16,061 bases of DNA from Candidatus Woesearchaeota archaeon. GTDB taxonomy: Archaea > Nanobdellota > Nanobdellia > Woesearchaeales > GW2011-AR4. The notes beneath the pieces are model-generated. The model saw only the letters and a program-made list of their open reading frames with translations, was not told the origin of the DNA and ran no database searches. The translations under genes and the position numbers were made by a program. Shown here piece by piece: positions 1 to 6,889 of this stretch (position 1 is the first letter of the stretch; the number at the start of each line of letters is the position of its first letter). Where the stretch lies: positions 1-16,061 of the forward strand of contig JACPMT010000012.1 in NCBI GenBank assembly GCA_016185815.1, in the 5' to 3' direction.

Positions 1-267
1 GATGTTCGATCTGTGGCTGACAAGCTTGGCTTAAAAGGCGGCTTGAAGAATATTGAGAAAACTCTTGGCATCAGGAGAACAAGCATTGTTGACAAATTCT
101 ATGGAGGAGATGCATTGACGCTGTGGAGGATGTACCGGGCAACAGGCGATGACTATTACTTAAATCTATTGGTGGAATACAATGAGTATGATATCATCAA
201 TTTAAAAATTGTTGCCGAGCATTGCGTGAAGAAGATGAAGGAGCAAGTTTTTAATAAAGAGGAATAA
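1..267 (+). CDS. YprB-like RNase H-fold 3'-5' exonuclease, C-terminal fragment
   Basis: The frame is open from base 1 and ends with TAA at 265-267, so this is the last 88 codons of a gene cut by the window edge. The GTG at 13 is internal. The fragment has the C-terminal signature of the YprB/RNase_H_2 (DEDD exonuclease-like) superfamily: a DVRSVADKLGLKGGLK stretch, an LGI-R segment, GGDALTLWRMY, and EYNEYDIINLK. The last one fits the Exo III type motif (Tyr, three residues, Asp), which supplies the final metal-binding Asp. Family knowledge suggests a nuclease acting on nucleic acid 3' ends. The substrate and the N-terminal Asp/Glu motif cannot be seen here. The next gene converges on it from the other strand after about 50 nt. 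Confidence 0.75.
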   Translation, partial: DVRSVADKLGLKGGLKNIEKTLGIRRTSIVDKFYGGDALTLWRMYRATGDDYYLNLLVEYNEYDIINLKIVAEHCVKKMKEQVFNKEE

Positions 268-318
268 AGCTAAACTTGCAAAGCAGATTGAAAATTGACT
301 ATATAAAAACCAAAGAAT

Positions 319-576
319 TCACTCAATCGCAACTTTTGTTCCAATGCTCTGACCCGGCATTCCTGTGTCGAACCTTACTCTTAAAGCGCCTGTATTCCCG
401 TGAATGTTTGTGATCTGCCCAACCATCTGCTTGCCTGCAGATGTCTTCCAGACCACTTTCTTGCCCACCAGCTTTGATGCTTTGTCTTTGCTGTCAACGC
501 CATTTACCTGAACAACCATCTGGTTGCTTCTCTTTACTCTTCTGCTTCCCCTGAAATGGACTATTGTGCCTTCCAT
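319..576 (-). CDS. rpl35ae: Large-subunit ribosomal protein eL33 (L35Ae)
   Basis: An 85-residue basic protein starting MEGTIVHFRGSRRVKRSNQ and containing GKKVVWKTSAGKQMVGQI and a GNTGALRVRFDTGMPGQSIGTKV ending. This is the typical short beta-barrel of archaeal L35Ae/eL33, a protein of the 50S subunit. The frame stays open upstream to 687, but those 37 residues overlap the end of the permease gene and do not resemble the family. ATG at 576 gives the family length and lies 25 nt after a TATA-like box (597-605), so it was chosen. The gene has its own promoter although it follows the permease by only 71 nt. Confidence 0.92.
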   Translation of the reverse strand: MEGTIVHFRGSRRVKRSNQMVVQVNGVDSKDKASKLVGKKVVWKTSAGKQMVGQITNIHGNTGALRVRFDTGMPGQSIGTKVAIE

Positions 577-596
577 AGTTTTAGGAAATTTAATGG

Positions 597-605
597 TTTT
601 AAAAA
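597..605 (-). promoter_or_regulatory. TATA-like box of the eL33 gene
   Basis: An A/T-only stretch (plus-strand TTTTAAAAA) centred 25 nt upstream of the eL33 ATG at 576. With the usual archaeal spacing, transcription would start at or next to the ATG, giving a leaderless or nearly leaderless mRNA. Confidence 0.5.
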
Positions 606-647
606 GGTTGTTGTTTTTTGGTTTTTTGTGCGGCGGCCAAATAAAAA

Positions 648-1862
648 TCATAGCACATTCAGCAGAATAATCGGAATCAGCAGGCAAGCCATTGAGTTGC
701 TTCTGCTCACCTCAGCAATGTTGGGTATTAATCCTATTGATGTCGCCACAGCTAATATTATCAATCCGACAAAGCCTGAGAAATACATGACCATAAAAGT
801 TACAAAAACAATAATCAGAACACTTAAAATTGAATAATTAAATTTGTTCATTATTGACGAGAATACCTTGCTTATGTAGAGTGTTAAGAACGTTGCAATG
901 CCGCCTGCTATCAGGGCAACTGCAAGGAATAAAATCAGCATATGGATATCTATGTGCTGCAGCAGCTGCTGCACGACAATGATTGAGCCGTTTCTCGCTT
1001 TTTCAATCGTGAAAAGCGTTATCAGGGACATTATCATTGACACCGTGTTAATGCCGCCCACCAAAATCAGGTAGCTAAAAACATCAATTTTTCCCACAAT
1101 CTGGCCCGCAACAACAGCAGCCTGCGCAGGCCCCAAGCCGGGAAATATCGAAACCAATGAGCCTGAAAACACACCGGAGCCAAGAGCCTTCGCCACGTTT
1201 GTCATCTTGACTTTAATCATCTCAGTTGTGCGTTGAATAGGAAGAACTGTTTTTTGTGTCAGACTCAAAAATAAAACACTAACGCCAAATAAACCTGACA
1301 ACATTGGGAGCAAAGGATCTTTCAGGTTTGGCATGCTGAAAACAACCAACCCCAAAATTCCTGAAAGGCCAACAACAGCCAAAGCCCAGAATCTCTTGTT
1401 CATATTCTCTTCTCTCAAAATCATGAAGATCACAATAGCGAGCAAAAGCCATGCAACATAGTCTTTTAAGTATTCAAAAATCAATGGAACAGCGATAATC
1501 AGCAATGGCGATAAAATAATCGTTAATATCAGGCACAGTAAACTCCCAATAACTGTTAATTTTACAGCTTCATGTCCCATGCCTTCAAGTAACATTCTGT
1601 GGGCTGGCAATACTGCTAATGCAGTATCATCAGCAGGAGCTCCAAGATAAGTTGCGCTTATAAAGTCAGTAAAAGTATGCGTTATTGACATCGCGATTAT
1701 GAAAGATGCTACTGCAATGATGTTGGTGTAGCCAAGTAAAAATGGAGAAATACTGAATAATACCAATGCAACAAGATTAATGTGTAAACCAGGTGTCAGG
1801 CCCGTTATTACACCCATTACGCATCCTAGTAAAATTGCAATTAAAATTTCTAAAAACATCAT
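648..1862 (-). CDS. TctA/DUF112-family membrane permease
   Basis: A 404-residue, very hydrophobic protein with many predicted membrane helices. It carries the two half-repeat signatures of the TctA (tripartite tricarboxylate transporter large permease, DUF112) family: GVITGLTPGLHINL near residues 17-30 and GVFSGSLVSIFPGLGPAQAA near 230-248. THTFTDFISATYLGAPADDT (61-80) is also family-like. Bacterial TctA works with TctB and a periplasmic TctC binding protein; neither is in this window, so the substrate and energy coupling are unknown. It overlaps the upstream OB-fold gene by 4 nt (ATGA at 1859-1862), so the two are probably co-transcribed and translationally coupled. ATG at 1862 was chosen; the next codon is also ATG. 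Confidence 0.85.
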   Translation of the reverse strand: MMFLEILIAILLGCVMGVITGLTPGLHINLVALVLFSISPFLLGYTNIIAVASFIIAMSITHTFTDFISATYLGAPADDTALAVLPAHRMLLEGMGHEAVKLTVIGSLLCLILTIILSPLLIIAVPLIFEYLKDYVAWLLLAIVIFMILREENMNKRFWALAVVGLSGILGLVVFSMPNLKDPLLPMLSGLFGVSVLFLSLTQKTVLPIQRTTEMIKVKMTNVAKALGSGVFSGSLVSIFPGLGPAQAAVVAGQIVGKIDVFSYLILVGGINTVSMIMSLITLFTIEKARNGSIIVVQQLLQHIDIHMLILFLAVALIAGGIATFLTLYISKVFSSIMNKFNYSILSVLIIVFVTFMVMYFSGFVGLIILAVATSIGLIPNIAEVSRSNSMACLLIPIILLNVL

Positions 1863-2206
1863 TTCACCAGCCTTATCTTCTCAGCGATTATCTCATTCTT
1901 TCCATTATACTCCTGTACCTTGCCGATAACCTCTACATTATCGCCATTGCTTAATTTTAAATTGTTGTTGTCAGTAAACAAAACAACATTTACAGGGCTT
2001 TGCTGGTTTACTTCAATAAAAACAACATCTCCTCTGTCGGTTATTTTTGACACTTTGCCTGTAAGTTTTACATCATCTCCAACGTTCTTGTTCAGAATGT
2101 TTGGCTTGTAATCCTTGACCTCAATTTTTGTTGAGATAAAATACAGAAGAACTAATCCAATCAGAGAGCAGATTAATGCTATCTTTAAAAGAGTGGTTTC
2201 TTTCAT
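1859..2206 (-). CDS. Membrane-anchored OB-fold (tRNA_anti-like) protein
   Basis: A 115-residue protein with one hydrophobic segment at about 7-24, then an OB-fold type domain at about 41-115. The visible strand pattern is VGDDVKLTGKVSKI, GDVVFIEVN, VNVVLF, LSNGDNVEVIGKVQEYNGKNEIIAEKIRLV. The final GKVQEYNGKNEI-A pattern is typical of the OB nucleic-acid-binding domain family (tRNA_anti-like). With an N-terminal anchor and Lys-rich juxtamembrane region the domain probably sits on the outer face of the membrane, so it may not bind nucleic acid. Its stop overlaps the start of the TctA-like permease by 4 nt, suggesting a joint role. A TATA-like box lies about 25 nt upstream. Confidence 0.75.
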   Translation of the reverse strand: MKETTLLKIALICSLIGLVLLYFISTKIEVKDYKPNILNKNVGDDVKLTGKVSKITDRGDVVFIEVNQQSPVNVVLFTDNNNLKLSNGDNVEVIGKVQEYNGKNEIIAEKIRLVK

Positions 2207-2225
2207 TCTTTTAATCCTTATTAGA

Positions 2226-2236
2226 TTTATTTTTAA
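2226..2236 (-). promoter_or_regulatory. TATA-like box of the OB-fold/permease operon
   Basis: The minus-strand sequence TTAAAAATAAA is centred 25 nt upstream of the ATG at 2206. It is the only promoter-like element seen for the two-gene operon. Confidence 0.45.
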
Positions 2237-2335
2237 TGGGTTTTTAGTTAATGTGCAACCGTTAGTGTATTGTTTTTCTTAGTATTGTTTTTAAAATTTT
2301 CCATATAGTCTCGAGGAATATCAAATAGGGTAATG

Positions 2336-2588
2336 CCAAGTTAAGTGTGCTGATGGATAATTTCAAAATATTCAATCCGCCTTCGGCATAATTTAGTGCT
2401 CGGCTTTGCTTTCTACCATTACGCAAAGCCTCGCCTACAAATTCATTACACAATCCATAATAAACTTCGCCCAATGCGGGGCGAGTATCTTTCATCAAAA
2501 ATCGGTGATTTTTGAGTGTGATCGAAAATGCAAAGCATTTATCGACATGTGCCGAAAGGCACGGATTTATTTTTCCCACTTAACTTGA
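2336..2588. repeat. Chain-of-hairpins intergenic element (copy 1 of a dispersed structured repeat)
   Basis: This fills most of the 433-nt gap between the OB-fold gene and uL16. A 10-nt inverted repeat (AAGTTAAGTG 2338-2347, CACTTAACTT 2577-2586) bounds it. A weaker outer stem is AATCCG 2374-2379 with CGGATT 2562-2567. Inside, in series, are: GGCTTTGC 2402-2409 with GCAAAGCC 2423-2430; TCGCCC 2467-2472 with GGGCGA 2479-2484; TCAAAAATC 2495-2503 with GATTTTTGA 2507-2515; a 10-bp arm with one bulge at 2522-2545; and GTGCC-GAAA-GGCAC at 2549-2562, which on the plus strand has a GNRA tetraloop. The core 2374-2437 matches the minus strand of 9843-9931. I see no credible gene in the region. It could be a structured RNA, a MITE-like palindromic repeat, or part of a larger mobile sequence. 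Confidence 0.7.
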
Positions 2589-2609
2589 CAGCACCCAATT
2601 TCAGCAACA

Positions 2610-2619
2610 TTTAAAAATA
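2610..2619 (+). promoter_or_regulatory. TATA-like box of the uL16 gene
   Basis: TTTAAAAATA is centred about 26 nt before the uL16 ATG at 2640, which predicts a leaderless transcript. It begins about 24 nt after the hairpin element ends, so the element lies upstream of the promoter and not in the uL16 leader. Confidence 0.5.
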
Positions 2620-2639
2620 GCATAAAATTCCGCATTGGC

Positions 2640-3161
2640 ATGGCAAGGATAAGAAAATTTGTTTCTTACAGGAGGCTCAAAAGGCCTTATACAAGAACAT
2701 CAAAGTTCAAGGCGGAATCCTACATTAAAATGACTCCCCATGTAAAGGTTGTAAGGTTTGACCAGGGATCAAACAGGGAATTTGGCTGCACGCTAAACCT
2801 GCTGTCAAAATCTGATTTGCAGATAAGGGACAATGCATTGGAGAGCGCCAGGCAGACATCAAACAAGCTGCTTGAGACTTACCTTGGGTTAAACGGGTTT
2901 CACCTCAAAGTCAAAGTCTATCCTTATCATATTTTGAGGGAGCATGCGCTTGCATCAGGCGCCGGAGCTGACAGGTTCAGCTCAGGCATGGCGCATTCCT
3001 TTGGCAAGCCTGCAGGCGTTGCTGCGAGAATAAAAAAAGGGCAGGCAATTTTCCAGGTCAGCGTCGACAAGCAGAATGTCGGGGTTGCAAAACAAGCCTT
3101 GGAAAGGGCATCAAAAAAGCTGCCCTGCCCATGCACGATACAGGTTACAGAAAGAAAATAA
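2640..3161 (+). CDS. rpl10e: Large-subunit ribosomal protein uL16 (L10e)
   Basis: A 173-residue protein recognisable end to end as archaeal L10e/uL16: MARIRKFVSYRRLKRPYTR, then KVYPYHILREHALASGAGADRFSSGM near 97-122 in two contiguous family blocks, SFGKPAGVAARIKKGQAIF, and a VDKQNVGVAKQALERASKKLP ending split over residues 142-162. The protein binds 23S rRNA near the tRNA sites of the 50S subunit. Length is normal for archaeal members. The start is fixed by homology and by a TATA-like box 26 nt upstream. A weak AT-rich hairpin overlaps its stop codon. Confidence 0.95.
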   Translation: MARIRKFVSYRRLKRPYTRTSKFKAESYIKMTPHVKVVRFDQGSNREFGCTLNLLSKSDLQIRDNALESARQTSNKLLETYLGLNGFHLKVKVYPYHILREHALASGAGADRFSSGMAHSFGKPAGVAARIKKGQAIFQVSVDKQNVGVAKQALERASKKLPCPCTIQVTERK

Positions 3162-3181
3162 TCATTTTCTAATCAATACAA

Positions 3182-3191
3182 AAATATATAT
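3182..3191 (+). promoter_or_regulatory. TATA-like box of the MscS-type channel gene
   Basis: AAATATATAT lies about 29 nt upstream of the ATG at 3215 in the 53-nt gap after uL16. It suggests that the channel gene has its own promoter and does not depend on read-through from uL16. Confidence 0.45.
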
Positions 3192-3214
3192 AGTTCTTTT
3201 CAATCCACATTTTC

Positions 3215-4267
3215 ATGGTTCTTGAATTGCTTGACAAAATTACAGCTAACAAGTATATTCATTCACTTATAATACTGGCAGTATTTTATGCAATATCCCA
3301 GCTTTTTGTTTTTATATCCAAAAAAATAATTTTGAGGCTGACAAAAAAGACAAAAACAGAGATAGACGATTTGATAGTTGCCAATACAAATAAGCCTATA
3401 TCGCTTATACTGCTTCTGATTGGGATAAGGCTTGCAATCATACCCCACAAGATAAGGGCAGATATTCTTGGCATAATAGAGCACGTTATTGCGTCCCTGA
3501 TTATTGTAATAGTGACTTACATAGCAATTGCCGTGTTCAACATTATTATAAGCAACTGGGGCAAAAAATTTGCCTCCAAAACAGAGTCAAAGATTGATGA
3601 CGAGGTTGTCAACCTTTTTCAGAAGTTTGCCAGGATAACCATAAGTTTTATAGGCTTGATTTTTATTCTTGATGCATGGGGCGTCAAAGTAGGCCCTTTG
3701 CTTGCCAGCCTTGGGATTGCAGGGCTTGCAGTTGCCTTTGCGCTGCAAACCACGCTTGGGAACATTTTTGGGGGGATTTCCTTAATTATTGACAAAAGCA
3801 TAACAGTTGACGATTTCATAAAGCTTGATGACGGCACGCAAGGCTTTGTCACAGACATTGGGCTGAGAAGCACAAAAATAAAAAGCCCGGACGGCGATTT
3901 GATAATATTGCCTAACGGCAAGCTTGCAGACTCAAAAATATACAATTATCACAAGCCGTTGCCAACTACAAGGGTGACGGTTGAATTCGGCGTAAAGTAT
4001 GGCTCGGATGTTGAAAAAGTCAAGAAAATTGTCATGGAGCAGCTGAGTAGCATGAAGGACATACTAAAAGAGCCTGCTCCACAAGTCATTTTTCACGAGC
4101 TTGGCGAATTTTCCCTCAAGTTCAAGGCATTTTTCTGGGTAAGCTCACTTGAAAAAAAGATGGAGGCAAAAGAAAATGTGGCAACTGCAATTTACAATGC
4201 TTTAAACAAGAACAAAATAGGCATACCTTTCCCCACACGAACTGTTTATATGAAAGAGGAGAAATAA
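3215..4267 (+). CDS. MscS-family small-conductance mechanosensitive channel
   Basis: A 350-residue protein with hydrophobic segments at about 13-35, 61-77, 88-112, 138-154 and 158-180, followed by the MscS core. GIAGLAVAFALQTTLGNIFG (167-186) matches the pore-lining helix TM3 of MscS. The beta domain follows with DKSITVDDFIKLDDGTQGFV, DIGLRSTKI and ILPNG (about 193-235), then a C-terminal alpha/beta region. Such channels open under membrane tension and release solutes during hypo-osmotic shock. Four or five helices, compared with three in E. coli MscS, are common in the wider family. The stop is only 3 nt from the stop of the convergent lipase-like gene. Confidence 0.93.
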   Translation: MVLELLDKITANKYIHSLIILAVFYAISQLFVFISKKIILRLTKKTKTEIDDLIVANTNKPISLILLLIGIRLAIIPHKIRADILGIIEHVIASLIIVIVTYIAIAVFNIIISNWGKKFASKTESKIDDEVVNLFQKFARITISFIGLIFILDAWGVKVGPLLASLGIAGLAVAFALQTTLGNIFGGISLIIDKSITVDDFIKLDDGTQGFVTDIGLRSTKIKSPDGDLIILPNGKLADSKIYNYHKPLPTTRVTVEFGVKYGSDVEKVKKIVMEQLSSMKDILKEPAPQVIFHELGEFSLKFKAFFWVSSLEKKMEAKENVATAIYNALNKNKIGIPFPTRTVYMKEEK

Positions 4268-4270
4268 ATA

Positions 4271-6649
4271 TTATTCCTTTAATATGCCCTTTATTATGCT
4301 GTAAGTCTCAGGATACTTGTCAATATTAAGAATTTCCGTGTGCAGGCTTTCTCCGAATATGCCGCCGCAGGTGCCGTTCACATAGTATAGGTTTGTGTCC
4401 TTCAATTTCGCGCTTTCAGCAAGAACAACTCCATCTCCATTATCTTGACCCATTTGACAGCCCTGCCCGATTATTGCATAAAGCCTGGCTTTGACAGGCT
4501 GTTTTAATGGATCATTCAGTTTATTGATAAACAGGCTGTTTTCCTGCATGTCCTGGCATTCCCTGTTTTCCCCAACAAGTCCGCAATAGTCGCTTGCTGC
4601 GCCTGAAATGCCTTTGTTTGGAGTTGCTATCACAATTAATTTGTCAATATCATTGTCACCAAAAATCTGCATGTACCTTCTTGCAACCAAGCCGCCCATT
4701 GAATGCGCTATTATGTTCACTTTAGGCTTGTTGGTCCTTTGCTTTACTATATCTATAATCTCCTTAAGCCTGACTGCGTAAGTGTCAATGTTCTCGCTTT
4801 TGGTTGGAACAACTATATACTTGTCTTCTTGCCTGAAAGCGTCATAGTAGTAGCTTGCCTTTACTGTTACAGGCTTGCCTGACAAGCCCCATATTCCCTG
4901 CTGCGTCATCTCATTTTTTGAATACAACGAGACTATGCCTGAATTTAAGTAGCCGTCATCCTGCAGCTTTGACTGCAGCTTGTTGAAAGAGTCCAAAGAG
5001 AATTCAGGCGAGTTGCCCTTTGCCAGGGAGTGCCCGTGCAGGAAGATTATGGGAAATGTTTTCTGGTCATTTTTGCACGAATCATCCCTGCAGCACGGCT
5101 TGCACTCGCTGAAAACGCAGCAGATTGGGGGATTATCGCTTAGGTTAGTGTCTATTTTTGAAATGATATTGTATGTTATGTTCAGGCTTATCGGCTCAAA
5201 ATCAAAATTGCCTATTTGCGACGGCATATCAGTTTTTTTGCACTCCTTTATTAATTGTAATGTTTCATCTGACAAGCTTATTTTTGATAATAAGTACAGC
5301 GTAATGTTGATTGACTCATTGTAAGCCAATAACTCCATTTCTGTTTTATAGGTTGGCAAGAGCGCTTCAGCAATCCCTATAACCATGGAATCGGTCTTAT
5401 TTTCCGATTTTATCTTTTCAAATGAGTAAAGATAAGAGTTGTTGATTTTCCTGATTTCATTATTCTTGAAATTATCAGCCAATGCCAAAAAGCCGCTGTC
5501 CGACGGGAAGGCAATATTCTTATTTGAAATCATCTCCAGCGTCTCATTCCTTATGCCGGAGTACTCTTGGCTTAGTGCCCTCAATGAATTGCAATTTTGC
5601 TTCATTGAGCCATCATTTGGATATTCTTCAATGAATTTCTCGGTATTTTTTATTCCATTTAGGATTGAAATATTCTCATTGCAATTTTGCTTCAACATGC
5701 ACAACAAGTCATTTTCGTATTTGAGATAATAGTCCGAGCTAAAAAACAATTCTGACTCATTGTCACCTAAAATATTGGCAAAACTGCTTAATTGGCTCAG
5801 GTTTGCAGACAATCCATTCAAATCCGACAGCAATTTATTGTGCAGGGCGGCAAATCCGTCAATTTTTTTGTCCATGTTATCAATGGATTTCTTGACGCTG
5901 TATAACGCCTCAAAAAAACTCCCATTGAATAATTTGTTCAATTCAATGTAGTTTTCAACTGCCCATAAGCTTCTTAAATTTTCTATTGAAATTCTCATTT
6001 TGTCGTACAAGTCGTCTATGCCTATCTTCTCCTTTGTTAAATTTTTGAGGTTTATTCTGAAGCCCAGCTCAAAATATTTTTGGTTTAGCTGCTGGTGTGA
6101 CACATCAGCCTCGCTTAACAGCTCCAGAAGCCCTGTGACATTCTGCTTCAATATTTTCTTCAGCTCTTTTTCGGTTTCTGTAAGGTCGTAGTTCACTGTT
6201 ATAAAAGAGGACCTTGATTTTTCATCGCCTCTGGTAAGGCAAAGGAAGGATTTTATGCTGCGGCAGCTTACTTCAAAGCTGTAAATGTCCTGGCCGCTTC
6301 CAAGTCTTTTGACGCTTAACTCGTATTCCTTTGCAAAGTGCTGCCCTTTTTGGATTTCAAAATCGCCTTTTTCAACAACCTCGCTTGCGCTTCTGTCGTT
6401 AAAGGAGTAAGAGCACGCAGCCTTGCAATATGCGGCATTGTCTATAGACACGTCAAATTGCGCTTTGCTTGTATCGCCGTAATGCATGCTGAATGACTGC
6501 TGGTGGGGTGTAAGGTAGACAATCAGTTCGTTGCCAAGAAAAAAATTTATTTTTTGGTTAAAAAAAACTACAAAATAGATAAATAATAAAGTGGCTATTG
6601 CAATGATAATCCACTCATATTTTTTCCAAAATGATTTTTGCTCTGGCAC
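4271..6649 (-). CDS. Membrane-anchored extracellular lipase-like alpha/beta hydrolase
   Basis: A 792-residue protein. It has a short basic N-terminus, one membrane helix at about 12-31, a beta-rich segment to about 150, a long mostly helical region (about 155-500), a Cys cluster (CCVFSECKPCCRDDSC, about 513-528), then an alpha/beta hydrolase domain from about 532. The hydrolase has an FLHGHS oxyanion strand (HG at 538-539), the nucleophile elbow AHSMGG (Ser650), and candidate acid Asp739 (NGDGVV) and His770 (SLHTE). This fits lipase/esterase families related to LipA and PGAP1. Topology suggests the catalytic domain is outside the cell on a helical stalk, with the six clustered Cys possibly disulfide bonded. 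The substrate is unknown. The start is GTG at 6649, with a TATA-like box 26 nt upstream (6671-6680), which points to a leaderless GTG-start mRNA. Confidence 0.82.
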   Translation of the reverse strand: MPEQKSFWKKYEWIIIAIATLLFIYFVVFFNQKINFFLGNELIVYLTPHQQSFSMHYGDTSKAQFDVSIDNAAYCKAACSYSFNDRSASEVVEKGDFEIQKGQHFAKEYELSVKRLGSGQDIYSFEVSCRSIKSFLCLTRGDEKSRSSFITVNYDLTETEKELKKILKQNVTGLLELLSEADVSHQQLNQKYFELGFRINLKNLTKEKIGIDDLYDKMRISIENLRSLWAVENYIELNKLFNGSFFEALYSVKKSIDNMDKKIDGFAALHNKLLSDLNGLSANLSQLSSFANILGDNESELFFSSDYYLKYENDLLCMLKQNCNENISILNGIKNTEKFIEEYPNDGSMKQNCNSLRALSQEYSGIRNETLEMISNKNIAFPSDSGFLALADNFKNNEIRKINNSYLYSFEKIKSENKTDSMVIGIAEALLPTYKTEMELLAYNESINITLYLLSKISLSDETLQLIKECKKTDMPSQIGNFDFEPISLNITYNIISKIDTNLSDNPPICCVFSECKPCCRDDSCKNDQKTFPIIFLHGHSLAKGNSPEFSLDSFNKLQSKLQDDGYLNSGIVSLYSKNEMTQQGIWGLSGKPVTVKASYYYDAFRQEDKYIVVPTKSENIDTYAVRLKEIIDIVKQRTNKPKVNIIAHSMGGLVARRYMQIFGDNDIDKLIVIATPNKGISGAASDYCGLVGENRECQDMQENSLFINKLNDPLKQPVKARLYAIIGQGCQMGQDNGDGVVLAESAKLKDTNLYYVNGTCGGIFGESLHTEILNIDKYPETYSIIKGILKE

Positions 6650-6670
6650 AATTAAATAGTATCAATGGTA

Positions 6671-6680
6671 TATTAAATAC
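6671..6680 (-). promoter_or_regulatory. TATA-like box of the lipase-like gene
   Basis: Minus-strand GTATTTAATA lies about 26 nt upstream of the GTG start at 6649. It supports this GTG as the true start. Confidence 0.45.
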
Positions 6681-6769
6681 TTTTTGGGAAAATTCAAAGT
6701 TTAAAATATATACTTTCCATATAGCAAATAATCTTTGCTTGTTTTTATTTTACCTATATCAAACCGAAA

Positions 6770-6846
6770 CCTTTATAAAGGAGTAATTAGTATTTTAAGC
6801 TATTAATATACATTTTTGTATACCAATATAGATTAAAACGTATAAA
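6770..6846 (+). promoter_or_regulatory. Divergent promoter region of the antiporter gene, with palindromes
   Basis: The 240-nt gap between the divergent lipase-like and antiporter genes holds a TATAAA (6841-6846) about 46 nt before the ATG at 6890, giving a predicted leader of roughly 20 nt. Further upstream is a perfect 12-bp palindrome CCTTTATAAAGG (6770-6781) containing another TATA-like core, and a small inverted repeat TATAC (6807-6811) with GTATA (6818-6822). The palindromes may be a second promoter or operator sites. No regulator is identifiable. Confidence 0.4.
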
Positions 6847-6889
6847 GCGTTGGGACGTAGGCATATTCATCTAACCCATAAAACACCAA

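Noticed and set aside
577..687. N-terminal extension of eL33 by 37 residues
   Set aside because: It overlaps the permease end, contains no family similarity, and ignores the TATA-like box 25 nt upstream of the internal ATG.
2494..2515. C/D box small RNA suggested by TGATGA on the minus strand within the hairpin element
   Set aside because: No properly spaced D box (CTGA) or C'/D' pair follows, and the motif is part of the 9-bp hairpin.
2262..2579. Open frame of 105 codons on the minus strand in the 2207-2639 spacer
   Set aside because: It is composed of the hairpin arms and the conserved repeat core, has no recognisable domain or promoter, and its codons are dictated by inverted repeats. 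The opposite strand is also partly open. A structured repeat explains it better.
2336..2588. CRISPR array or tRNA/rRNA gene in the hairpin-rich spacer
   Set aside because: There are no regularly spaced direct repeats, no T-loop or anticodon-type pattern, and no rRNA-like conserved segments; the stems differ from one another in sequence.
3153..3170. Hairpin AGAAAAT-aatc-ATTTTCT at the end of uL16 as a terminator
   Set aside because: It is A/T only, overlaps the stop codon and lacks a GC stem or T tract clearly after it. Archaeal termination does not need such hairpins.
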